DNA of 8,173 bases from an uncultured Demequina sp. (GCA_937925595.1 CALALQ010000184.1:1-8173), one strand, 5' to 3'. Counted from the stretch's first letter, positions 1-5,153 are shown. Numbers and translations are program-made. The notes: generated by a model not told the origin, from the sequence alone.

Positions 1-185
1 TCATCGGCGCGGAGATGACCGGGCGGCGGGCGTTCCTGATGGAGCTCGACCCGCTGTACTGCGATGTCATCGTGCAGCGCTGGGAGAAGTTCACGGGCCG
101 GAAGGCCGAGCGGCTGGGCTCGAACGCTGTGGCCGAAGAGAAAGCCGCGACCCGGAAGAAGGTCGCGGCGGGGAGCGGCGCGTGA
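1..185 (+). CDS. DNA methyltransferase, C-terminal fragment (N6-adenine/N4-cytosine type)
   Basis: Partial gene running in from the left edge; the open frame begins at base 3 and ends with TGA at 183-185, leaving about 60 residues. The visible part contains TGRRAFLMELDPLYCDVIV followed by QRWEKFTGRKAERL. This matches the end of the SAM-binding domain of phage and restriction-type N6-adenine or N4-cytosine methyltransferases, where an acidic residue in an ELDPxY motif follows the glycine-rich loop and a helix with RWExxTG closes the fold. The FxGxG and DPPY motifs would lie upstream, outside the window, so the substrate base cannot be told. The tail after about residue 40 is lysine- and alanine-rich and not conserved. 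The gene converges on the minus-strand cluster, with only 8 bases between the two stop codons. In phages such enzymes usually modify the phage's own DNA against host restriction; that role is inferred here. Confidence 0.85.
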   Translation, partial: IGAEMTGRRAFLMELDPLYCDVIVQRWEKFTGRKAERLGSNAVAEEKAATRKKVAAGSGA

Positions 186-193
186 TGGCCGCG

Positions 194-457
194 TCAGTCC
201 TCGTCGAGCGTGGGCAGCGCCCCGTCCGTCGCCTCGTCCCACTCAAGGGCGTAGCGCTCGGCGATGTCTTCGAGGTCGCGGTCGGTGAGGTAGTCGGCCG
301 TCTTGCGCTGCTGGCAGGCCGCGACCGCCCGGGCGAGGTCGGTCTACTCCTCGATGGTGAGCATCTGGTCCTGCCGCGCGCCGAGCAGGTAGAGGGCGGC
401 TTGAAGCACGGCCCCGAGTTGGGCTTCGCGGTCGGGCGCGGGGGGCGTGGCGGGCAT
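194..457 (-). pseudogene. Small unknown gene interrupted by an in-frame TAG
   Basis: Reading minus from ATG at 457-455, a frame codes for 37 residues (beginning MPATPPAPDREAQLG, ending QMLTIEE), meets TAG at 346-344, then continues for 49 residues (beginning TDLARAVAACQQRKTADYL, ending TLDED) to TGA at 196-194. Both halves use G or C at nearly every third position; in the second half only two of 49 sense codons do not. There is no ATG or GTG early in the second half to restart translation. A GGGAG ribosome site at 470-466 lies 8 bases before the ATG, inside the end of the preceding gene, so the start is well supported. The whole 87-codon frame therefore looks like one gene with a nonsense codon, most simply TGG to TAG (Trp). 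I do not recognise the family; the product would be acidic, helical and soluble. Alternatives are a real 37-aa protein, amber suppression, or a sequence error. Confidence 0.6.
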
Positions 458-460
458 GGC

Positions 461-934
461 TCAGGCTCCCTTCCCCGCGACGAAGACGCCGCGCTCGTGC
501 TTCTTGAAGCGGGCGGCGGTGCCCTTGGCGGCGATCTCCCGGATGATTGCGGCGTAGAGCGTCGCCTCGGGCGTCTTCCCGCCCGGGCTCTTCCAGAGGC
601 CCTTGGCCTCCATCGCGGCGATCATCTCCTTGGCCCGCATCGGCACTTCGCTGGCGGCGAGCACCTGCGCCGCGGCGTCGAGGGCGCTGACGCGCTTGGG
701 CTTGGCCTCCTTAGCGGGCTGCTGTGCCTTCGCGGCCTTGGGCGGCTTGGCGGACTTCTCTCCCTTGCCCTTGGCGGGCGTCGGTTCGGCGGCCTTGCCA
801 TCCAGGCGGTCCTGGATCTCCGCAATGGCGGCCTTGCGGAGGCGGTCCGACTTGGCTGCCCCGTCGGCGCGGGCCGCGCTCTTGGACTTCGCGGGGGTGC
901 GGGTCTTCGGGGCCTTCTTGGTCTTCGTGCTCAT
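461..934 (-). CDS. HARE-HTH (winged-helix) DNA-binding protein with histone-H1-like basic tail
   Basis: 157-residue protein with two parts. Residues 1-82 are low-complexity and rich in Lys, Ala and Pro (for example [17 protein letters not shown]), like bacterial H1-type tails, with a short helical stretch at about 31-46. Residues 83-153 match the HARE-HTH winged-helix domain: [20 protein letters not shown], then [29 protein letters not shown] and a closing [11 protein letters not shown] wing. This domain is known from bacterial RNA polymerase delta, restriction and repair proteins and eukaryotic ASXL, and is thought to bind DNA. Two starts are possible. GGAG at 944-941 abuts the ATG at 940, which is too close, but sits six bases before the ATG at 934, so I chose 934 ([10 protein letters not shown]). 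It is the fourth gene of the minus-strand cluster, three bases before the next one. A nucleoid or regulatory role is inferred; the exact target is unknown. Confidence 0.85.
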   Translation of the reverse strand: MSTKTKKAPKTRTPAKSKSAARADGAAKSDRLRKAAIAEIQDRLDGKAAEPTPAKGKGEKSAKPPKAAKAQQPAKEAKPKRVSALDAAAQVLAASEVPMRAKEMIAAMEAKGLWKSPGGKTPEATLYAAIIREIAAKGTAARFKKHERGVFVAGKGA

Positions 935-963
935 GGTCATCTCCGAAACAGTGGTGGTGAACG

Positions 964-1012
964 CCGCCGCACGCTGCGGCGGGGAATCGGGGCCGGCGCG
1001 GTTCCCCGCGCC
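964..1012 (-). other. Two hairpins between minus-strand genes; possible weak terminator or attenuator
   Basis: The gap between the 85-aa gene and the HARE-HTH gene contains two perfect inverted repeats. One is at 995-1012 (7-bp arms, loop TTCC) and lies just after the TAG stop of the 85-aa gene. The other is at 964-982 (8-bp arms CCGCCGCA and TGCGGCGG, loop CGC). Neither is followed by a run of U in either direction, so they are not standard intrinsic terminators. They might limit read-through or protect the 3' end of the upstream message, but GC-rich hairpins also arise easily by chance at this base composition. Confidence 0.35.
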
Positions 1013-1021
1013 GCCTCGCGG

Positions 1022-1279
1022 CTAGCAACCGGCGACGCGCTCCATCTCGGTGAGCACGTTGTGGACCATCGAGTTGGTGGCGGCGGCGCGGCCCCGGCGG
1101 TCGGTCCCGTAGACCGCCTTGGCGACCTCGACGGCCTTGGCGTAGCGGGCGTCGCGGTCCTCTTGGCGACCGACGGCGACGATGCAGAGCTCGCCCTCCA
1201 TCACGTACGCGCCGTCGTCGTTGCGGGTGATCTCGATGTCGCCGCGCTGGCCTGCGATCACGATCGTCTTGATGGTCAT
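1022..1279 (-). CDS. Hypothetical 85-aa protein
   Basis: Begins MTIKTIVIAGQRGDIEI and ends MVHNVLTEMERVAGC. An AAGGAG ribosome site seven bases before the ATG supports the start at 1279. The N-terminal half (residues 1-35) reads as alternating hydrophobic strands (IVIAG, IEITR, AYVMEG, LCIVAVG), suggesting a small beta-sheet. The second half (about 42-82) is a charged helix pair. No signal peptide or membrane segment is visible. I do not recognise the family. The gene lies third in the minus-strand cluster, preceded by the 89-aa gene with a 33-base gap. It is the only gene in the window that ends in TAG, and the frame after this TAG stays open up to and through the HARE-HTH gene; see findings. 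Confidence 0.7.
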   Translation of the reverse strand: MTIKTIVIAGQRGDIEITRNDDGAYVMEGELCIVAVGRQEDRDARYAKAVEVAKAVYGTDRRGRAAATNSMVHNVLTEMERVAGC

Positions 1280-1295
1280 GGGTGTGCTCCTTGGG

Positions 1296-1310
1296 GCGGG
1301 GGGTGCGTGG
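1296..1310 (-). repeat. Leader repeat, copy 2 (upstream of the 85-aa gene)
   Basis: The 15-base sequence CCACGCACCCCCCGC on the minus strand occurs here, a few bases before the AAGGAG of the 85-aa gene. An identical copy is at 1597-1611, before the ribosome site of the 89-aa gene. A looser C-rich relative stands before the 98-aa gene (about 1960-1978). The identical placement suggests duplicated translation leaders or a shared RNA or protein binding site. Confidence 0.5.
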
Positions 1311-1312
1311 GG

Positions 1313-1582
1313 TCAGTCGTTCTTGAGGAAGCCCTCGACGTGCTCGGGGTCCATGTTGGCAAGGAACCCGACGAGGTTGACGAGGTCCTCGCGGACCTTG
1401 CCGAGGTTGCCGACGAGGGCCCAGTTGGCCGGGGCGGCGGCGTGCTCCTTGTCGTTGATGTCGAGGTGCATCTGCAGCACGTCGAGCAGGCGGGCGATGT
1501 CGTTCCGCCGCGCCGTGTACGCCTCGGCGGCGGTTGGTTGCGTGGAGGCGGGCGTCGTGGTCTTCGGGGGGCGCTTCGTCAT
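1313..1582 (-). CDS. Hypothetical 89-aa helical protein
   Basis: Begins MTKRPPKTTTPASTQPTAAE and ends NMDPEHVEGFLKND. The first 20 residues are a flexible Thr/Pro-rich tail. The remainder looks like two or three amphipathic helices: about residues 20-45 (RRNDIARLLDVLQMHLDI) and about 55-87 (WALVGNLGKVREDLVNLVGF). This would make a small helical bundle, perhaps a dimer. An AGGA site lies about nine bases before the ATG. No catalytic or metal-binding motif is visible and I do not recognise the family. It is the second gene of the minus-strand cluster, downstream of a terminator-like hairpin, so it may rely on read-through or on its own promoter in the 45 bases before it. Confidence 0.7.
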   Translation of the reverse strand: MTKRPPKTTTPASTQPTAAEAYTARRNDIARLLDVLQMHLDINDKEHAAAPANWALVGNLGKVREDLVNLVGFLANMDPEHVEGFLKND

Positions 1583-1596
1583 GGTCGTGGTCCTGT

Positions 1597-1611
1597 GCGG
1601 GGGGTGCGTGG
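1597..1611 (-). repeat. Leader repeat, copy 1 (upstream of the 89-aa gene)
   Basis: Minus-strand CCACGCACCCCCCGC, identical to the copy at 1296-1310. It ends a few bases before the AGGA ribosome site of the 89-aa gene. Two exact 15-base matches at the same place relative to two start codons are unlikely to be pure chance, although both are C-rich. Confidence 0.5.
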
Positions 1612-1620
1612 TGCTCCGTT

Positions 1621-1650
1621 AAACAGCGAAGCCCGCGTCGCGCGGGCTTC
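1621..1650 (-). terminator. Probable intrinsic terminator after the 98-aa gene
   Basis: A perfect 10-bp stem, GAAGCCCGCG at 1628-1637 pairing with CGCGGGCTTC at 1641-1650, has a 3-base loop. On the minus strand it overlaps the TGA stop of the 98-aa gene and is followed by GCTGTTTAAC, a short imperfect T tract. On the + strand no T tract follows, so it should act on minus-strand transcription. The short T tract suggests partial termination, which would grade expression between the first gene and the rest of the cluster. Confidence 0.55.
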
Positions 1651-1945
1651 AGGGGGTTGGGTGGCTCTTGCCGTCGCCGGTCGGCGGCGCTTTGGGTTCG
1701 CCGACCGCCTTCAGGTAGTCGATCAGGTCGCCGGCGGTCCAGGTATCGCCCTCGACCGCGTCGTGCTCGTTCGGCCCGTCGCGGCCGTCCCGGTCGATCT
1801 CGAACAGGCGGAAGCCGCCAGTGTTCGTGGTGTCGATCGCCCAGGTCCGGCCGTCGGGCGTGTGGACCTCGACGCTGGCGACGGTGAAGCCCCGGCGGCC
1901 CAGGGCGCTGGCGATCCCGATGGCGTTCTTCGTGCTGGTCTTCAT
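1649..1945 (-). CDS. Hypothetical 98-aa protein, first gene of the minus-strand cluster
   Basis: Begins MKTSTKNAIGIASALGRRG and ends PPTGDGKSHPTP. The frame is open further upstream to about 2068, but GGAG lies nine bases before the ATG at 1945 and the upstream stretch reads as non-coding, so I chose 1945. Residues 5-20 form a helix. Residues 20-52 look like beta strands (FTVASVEVHTPDG, TWAIDTT, FRLFEIDRDG). An acidic loop follows, then a helix (WTAGDLIDYLKAVG), and a Pro-rich tail closes the protein. The pattern suggests a small alpha/beta domain. I do not recognise the family and can assign no function. Its leader lies in the divergent region shared with the terminase operon, so the two transcription units may be controlled together. 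Confidence 0.7.
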   Translation of the reverse strand: MKTSTKNAIGIASALGRRGFTVASVEVHTPDGRTWAIDTTNTGGFRLFEIDRDGRDGPNEHDAVEGDTWTAGDLIDYLKAVGEPKAPPTGDGKSHPTP

Positions 1946-2023
1946 CGCGTTGTTCTCCGTCGCGGGGGTTGTGGGTCGCCCCGCGTTGTGACACATGAAG
2001 CCATCACATCCGCGCACCGGCAA

Positions 2024-2045
2024 GGCGAATGCGCCAGGATTCGCC
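2024..2045. repeat. Inverted repeat, operator-like
   Basis: Perfect 7-bp arms GGCGAAT (2024-2030) and ATTCGCC (2039-2045) are separated by 8 bases, giving a 22-bp site with arm centres 15 bases apart, close to one and a half helical turns. It sits in the middle of the divergent region and is not followed by a T tract. A binding site for a dimeric regulator is plausible. No regulator gene for it can be pointed to with confidence, although the HARE-HTH protein is a nearby DNA-binding candidate. Confidence 0.45.
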
Positions 2046-2059
2046 GTGAATCTGCCGCT

Positions 2060-2089
2060 TGTGGGCAACTACGCGAGACATGTGGGCAA
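2060..2089. repeat. Direct repeat pair TGTGGGCAA, 21-bp period
   Basis: TGTGGGCAA occurs at 2060-2068 and again at 2081-2089, a period of 21 bp or two helical turns, so both copies face the same side of the DNA. A looser third match (GGCAAGGCGAA at 2020-2029, compare GGCAAGTGGCGAAA at 2085-2098) lies upstream. The pair is 33 bases before the first packaging gene, where terminase binding sites lie in lambda-like phages. It is a candidate terminase or regulator binding site. Confidence 0.45.
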
Positions 2090-2121
2090 GTGGCGAAACA
2101 TCCCGGCCCGGGAGGTCCGCG

Positions 2122-2370
2122 ATGACTCCCGAACACGCGCCTAGTTCCGGGGCGGAGGCAGGGACGCCGGGGATGGCGCGGCTGAACCCCGCCGCGCTCC
2201 CGGTCGCGGACGCCGCGCGGGTGCTCACTCGCCTCGGGGGAAAAGCCGTGACGGAGGGCATGCTCAACGCGGACATCGATGCGGGCGCGCCGACGAACGC
2301 GGACGGAACCATCAACCTCGTGCACTACGCCGCGTGGCTGGTGAAGGAGATGACGGCCGGTGGCGATTGA
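2122..2370 (+). CDS. Small DNA-binding-like protein, candidate small terminase subunit
   Basis: 82 residues, starting MTPEHAPSSGAEAG. GGAGG at 2111-2115 lies six bases before the ATG at 2122, which decides the start over upstream in-frame ATGs. After a flexible tail, residues 21-76 form a compact domain: LNPAALPVADAARVLTRLG, VTEGMLNADIDAGAP, then a closing helix INLVHYAAWLVKEM. The same layout appears at the N-terminus of the large terminase encoded next (see finding). The first part resembles a helix-turn-helix of the kind used by Nu1-type small terminase subunits, and the position directly before the GpA-type terminase agrees with that role. The stop overlaps the terminase start by 11 bases, so translation is probably coupled. 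The small-subunit assignment is inferred from context; direct family similarity is not clear by eye. Confidence 0.65.
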   Translation: MTPEHAPSSGAEAGTPGMARLNPAALPVADAARVLTRLGGKAVTEGMLNADIDAGAPTNADGTINLVHYAAWLVKEMTAGGD

Positions 2371-4645
2371 CCCGCGCAAACTCAAGCCCGGCGAGCTCGC
2401 GCGGCTTCTGAACAGCACGCCGATGGGCGAGGTGGTCAGCGAGCGGCAGCTCCACCGCCATCGGACGCGCGCCGGCTTCCGCGTCGCGGCGGATGAGGAC
2501 GCGGGGAAGGTGGACCTGTTCCGGTACGTCGCGTGGCTCGTCACGACCCGGCACGAAGCGTTCGCGGAGGCAGCGCGGGAGCCGGAGGGGCTGACCGGAT
2601 ACGAGGCGATGAAGGAGCGGGCGCGGCTCCGCAACGCCATGCTCTCGCTCTCGGGACGCGACATCGGCGACCTGCCCCCCGTAGCCGATCCGGGGAGGAA
2701 GGAGAAGGCGGCGCGGGACTTCGGATACTTCTGCGACGCCTACTTCGCCCAGACGTTCCATCTCCCCTGGTCGCCCGACCATCTGCGCGTGGTCGCCAAG
2801 ATCGAGCAGGCGGTCCTCGAGGGTGGGCTGTTTGCGATGGCGATGCCGCGCGGCAGCGGCAAGACCAGTCTCTGCGAGGTCGCGTGCCTGTGGGCGATGC
2901 TGTACGGCCACCGCGACTTCGTGGCGCTGATCGGCTCCGACGAAGAGCACGCCGCCGGGATGCTCGAGTCGATCAAGGCCGAGCTGGAGAACAGCGAACT
3001 GCTCGCGGGCGACTTTCCTGAGGTCTGCCACCCGATCCGGGCGCTGGAAGGCATCCACCAGCGGGCGTCTGGGCAGCTCTTCCAGGGGAAGCAGACGCAC
3101 ATCGGGTGGACGGCGAAAGAGATCGTGCTGCCGACGATCCCGGGCTCGCCGGCAGCGGGCGCCATCATCCGTGTCGCGGGGATCACCGGCCGCATCCGAG
3201 GCATGAAGCACAAGCGGGCCGACGGGACATCGGCCCGCCCGTCGCTGGTGCTCATCGACGACCCGCAGACCGATGAGAGCGCCCGGTCACCCTCGCAGTG
3301 CGCCAACCGGGAGCGCATCCTCGCCGGCGCGATCCTCGGTCTCGCCGGGCCCGGCAAGAAGATCGCCGGGCTGATGACCCTGACGGTCGTCCGCCCCGAC
3401 GACCTGGCCGACCGCATCCTTGACCGGGAGAAGCACCCGCAGTGGCAGGGCGAGCGGACGAAGATGGTGTACGCGTTCCCGGTGCGCGAGTCGCTGTGGC
3501 AGCGGTACGCGGAGCTGCGGGCGGAGGGGCTGCGGAACGACCGGGGCCTGGCCGACGCCACCGCGTTCTACGGTCAGCACCGTTCCGCGATGGACGAGGG
3601 GGCGCAGGTCGCCTGGCCGGAGCGGTACAACCACGACGAACTCTCCGCCGTCCAGCACGCGATGAACCTGAAGCTGCAGGACGAGGCGGCGTTCTATGCC
3701 GAGTACCAGAACGAGCCGCTGCCCGAGGTGCAGGCGATCGATGACCTGCTCAGCGCGGACCAGATCGCGGCGAAGGTATCGGGGCACCAGCGGGGCGAGG
3801 TGCCGATCGGCTGCACGCGGCTGACGATGTTCGTAGATGTGCAGGGCAAGGCGCTGTTCTACCTCGTCGCCGCGTGGGAGGACGACTTCACCGGGTGCGT
3901 CATCGACTACGGCACCGAGCCGGACCAGAAGGCGGCGTACTTCACGCTCCGCGACATGCGGCGCACGCTGGCGACCGCCGCGCCTCGGGCCGGCGTCGAA
4001 GGAGCGATCTACGCCGGGCTGGAGCGTCTGATGGCGTCCTACCTCGCCCGCGAGTGGCGGCGAGACGACGGCGCGATGGTCAGGATCGACCGCTGTCTCA
4101 TCGACGCCAACTGGGGGTCGTCCACTGATGTCGTCTACCAGTTCTGCCGCCAGAGCCCGCACGCGGGCGTGCTGATGCCCAGCCACGGTCGGTACGTGGG
4201 GGCGTCGAGCATCCCGTTCTCCGACTACAGGCGCAAGCGCGGCGAACGTATAGGCCTGAACTGGCGGGTGCCGGTGGTGACCGGAAAGCGGGCGGTGCGG
4301 CACATCGTCTTCGACACGAACTACTGGAAGTCGTTCGTGCATGCCCGGCTCGCCGTCCCGATGGGCGACCCCGGCTGCCTGTCGCTGTTCGGCAGCAAGC
4401 CCGAGCCGCACCGCCTCATCGCCGAGCATCTCACCAGCGAATACCGAGTCAAGACCGAAGGGCGTGGCCGGACGGTGGACGAGTGGAAGCTCCGCGTCGA
4501 GGGTCTCGACAACCACTGGCTCGACTGCCTGGTGGGAGCGGCCGTTGCGGCGTCGATGGAGGGCGCGGTGCTGTTCGGCACGGACACACGGGCCGTGGCG
4601 AAGCCGCGCATGAAGCTGTCGGCCATTCAGGGAGGGCGTCGCTGA
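2360..4645 (+). CDS. Phage terminase large subunit, GpA (lambda) type
   Basis: 761 residues; the packaging motor that cuts concatemeric phage DNA and drives it through the portal with ATP. Start is GTG at 2360, ten bases after AAGGAG at 2344-2349. Residues 1-65 are a small domain like the preceding 82-aa protein. The ATPase domain follows: Walker A MPRGSGKTS (about 162-170), then a Walker B strand with LVLIDDP (about 296-302), then an LMTLTVVRPDD coupling-type segment (about 338-348). The C-terminal RNase-H-like nuclease shows the expected acidic residues in TMFVDVQGK (Asp493), CLIDANWG (Asp583) and NHWLDCLVGAAVA (Asp722). The NHxLDC ending is typical of the GpA family. All key motifs are present and the length is slightly above the usual 600-700, explained by the extra N-terminal domain. 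The stop overlaps the next start by one base. Confidence 0.93.
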   Translation: MAIDPRKLKPGELARLLNSTPMGEVVSERQLHRHRTRAGFRVAADEDAGKVDLFRYVAWLVTTRHEAFAEAAREPEGLTGYEAMKERARLRNAMLSLSGRDIGDLPPVADPGRKEKAARDFGYFCDAYFAQTFHLPWSPDHLRVVAKIEQAVLEGGLFAMAMPRGSGKTSLCEVACLWAMLYGHRDFVALIGSDEEHAAGMLESIKAELENSELLAGDFPEVCHPIRALEGIHQRASGQLFQGKQTHIGWTAKEIVLPTIPGSPAAGAIIRVAGITGRIRGMKHKRADGTSARPSLVLIDDPQTDESARSPSQCANRERILAGAILGLAGPGKKIAGLMTLTVVRPDDLADRILDREKHPQWQGERTKMVYAFPVRESLWQRYAELRAEGLRNDRGLADATAFYGQHRSAMDEGAQVAWPERYNHDELSAVQHAMNLKLQDEAAFYAEYQNEPLPEVQAIDDLLSADQIAAKVSGHQRGEVPIGCTRLTMFVDVQGKALFYLVAAWEDDFTGCVIDYGTEPDQKAAYFTLRDMRRTLATAAPRAGVEGAIYAGLERLMASYLAREWRRDDGAMVRIDRCLIDANWGSSTDVVYQFCRQSPHAGVLMPSHGRYVGASSIPFSDYRRKRGERIGLNWRVPVVTGKRAVRHIVFDTNYWKSFVHARLAVPMGDPGCLSLFGSKPEPHRLIAEHLTSEYRVKTEGRGRTVDEWKLRVEGLDNHWLDCLVGAAVAASMEGAVLFGTDTRAVAKPRMKLSAIQGGRR

Positions 4646-4830
4646 TGCCGAGGGCACGAACCGCCGCTCCATCGCAACGGGGACAGAAGGTCGGGCTCGT
4701 TTGCCGGGCCTGCGGCTGCCAGCACTTCCGGGTCGTGTACGTGAAGCACCGGCCCGGCGGGGTTGTAGTGCGCCGCCGCGAGTGCCGCAACTGCGGGCGA
4801 GGCATGCTGACGCGAGAAGCCCAGGTCTGA
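4645..4830 (+). CDS. Small zinc-ribbon protein, NrdR-like finger
   Basis: 61 residues. The ATG shares one base with the terminase TGA, and GGAGG at 4631-4635 precedes it, so translation is coupled. Cys20, Cys23 and Cys25 (LVCRACGCQHF) and Cys47 and Cys50 (RECRNCGRGM) make a four-cysteine zinc ribbon. The segment VRRRECRNCGRGMLTRE closely resembles the second half of the NrdR zinc ribbon (RRRxCxxCxxRFTTxE), but the ATP-cone domain of NrdR is absent. Family knowledge suggests DNA or RNA binding. Its place between terminase and head genes suggests a packaging accessory or a late-gene regulator comparable in size to Ogr/Delta, though the cysteine spacing differs. Function is not established. Confidence 0.75.
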   Translation: MPRARTAAPSQRGQKVGLVCRACGCQHFRVVYVKHRPGGVVVRRRECRNCGRGMLTREAQV

Positions 4831-4846
4831 GGTCGATCTATCGACC
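4831..4846. repeat. Near-perfect 16-bp palindrome after the zinc-ribbon gene
   Basis: GGTCGAT CT ATCGACC has 7-bp arms around two bases and begins at the base right after the TGA of the zinc-ribbon gene. A 2-base loop is too tight for a good RNA hairpin without opening the stem ends, and no T tract follows, so it reads better as a DNA-binding palindrome than a terminator. It lies in the longest gap of the packaging operon (4831-4931). Confidence 0.4.
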
Positions 4847-4931
4847 GAACTGTGCGCGGCGTTCGCCATTTTCGAAGCGGTTCGCGTAGATGGCCCGTAG
4901 ACGCGGCGCGGTGCCGCGGCTCGGAGCGATC

Positions 4932-5153
4932 ATGCCGGACCCCGCCCCCCTCACCCCAGATCTCGAACAGGCCATCCGCGACAACGCGGCGGGGCCGAAG
5001 CGCGCGCAGGGGGATGCGGGCAGCGTCGAGCAGCACTCGCTGCCGGATCAAATCGAGGCGGCGAAGTTCCTGGCGAGTGCCGAGGCGGCGAAGAAGCCCG
5101 CCAAAGCCCTGCGCCTCACGCGGTTGATCCCGCCCGGCGCGGAGGGCGGATGA
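4932..5153 (+). CDS. Small protein at the gpW (head-completion) position
   Basis: 73 residues with start at 4932: CGGAG at 4922-4926 sits five bases before this ATG, while the in-frame ATG at 4890 has no ribosome site and directly follows TAG. The protein begins MPDPAPLTPDLEQAIRDNA. It has a middle with QHSLPDQIEAAKFLASAEA and ends ALRLTRLIPPGAEGG. The pattern of a short N-terminal helix, a Gly/Ser-Val turn, a long helix and a closing R(L/F)TRLxPPG is one I associate with small proteins found just before lambda-family portals. Sequence likeness to lambda gpW itself is not apparent, so a head-completion or joining role rests on gene order. Its stop overlaps the portal start by one base. No signal peptide or membrane segment is seen. 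Confidence 0.75.
   Translation: MPDPAPLTPDLEQAIRDNAAGPKRAQGDAGSVEQHSLPDQIEAAKFLASAEAAKKPAKALRLTRLIPPGAEGG

Larger units (their letters stand above)
1946..2121. promoter_or_regulatory. Divergent non-coding region between the minus-strand cluster and the packaging operon
   Basis: This 176-base stretch separates two divergently read units, so it should hold promoters for both and possibly the packaging (cos or pac) region, which in lambda-like phages lies just before the small terminase gene. It is visibly less GC-rich than its flanks. It contains TGTGA-N12-TCACA (1987-2008), an inverted repeat (2024-2045), paired direct repeats (2060-2089) and a small palindrome touching the ribosome site of the first packaging gene (2101-2113). 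I see no convincing -35/-10 pair on either strand, so promoter positions are not assigned. Confidence 0.5.

Noticed and set aside
711..1994. Minus-strand open frame of about 427 codons
   Set aside because: Arg/Pro-rich shadow in another frame of the true minus-strand genes, with no conserved motif.
1987..2008. TGTGA-N12-TCACA resembling a CRP/FNR-type site
   Set aside because: The spacer is 12 bases, not the 6 of a CRP site, and no matching regulator is known here; kept only as part of the divergent region description.
1946..2121. Sigma-70-like promoters on either strand
   Set aside because: Some TTG-containing hexamers occur but none has a good -10 partner at 16-18 bases; host sigma preferences are unknown.
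182..2125. Long + strand open frame of about 647 codons
   Set aside because: It runs antisense to five better-supported minus-strand genes with ribosome sites and a recognisable HARE-HTH domain; its protein is low-complexity Gly/Leu/Arg-rich, typical of high-GC antisense frames.
3287..4672. Minus-strand open frame of about 461 codons opposite the terminase
   Set aside because: Antisense shadow of a gene with complete terminase motifs; composition rich in Arg, His and Val without domain signs.
4890..4931. Upstream start for the gpW-position gene
   Set aside because: No ribosome site precedes ATG 4890, whereas CGGAG stands five bases before ATG 4932.
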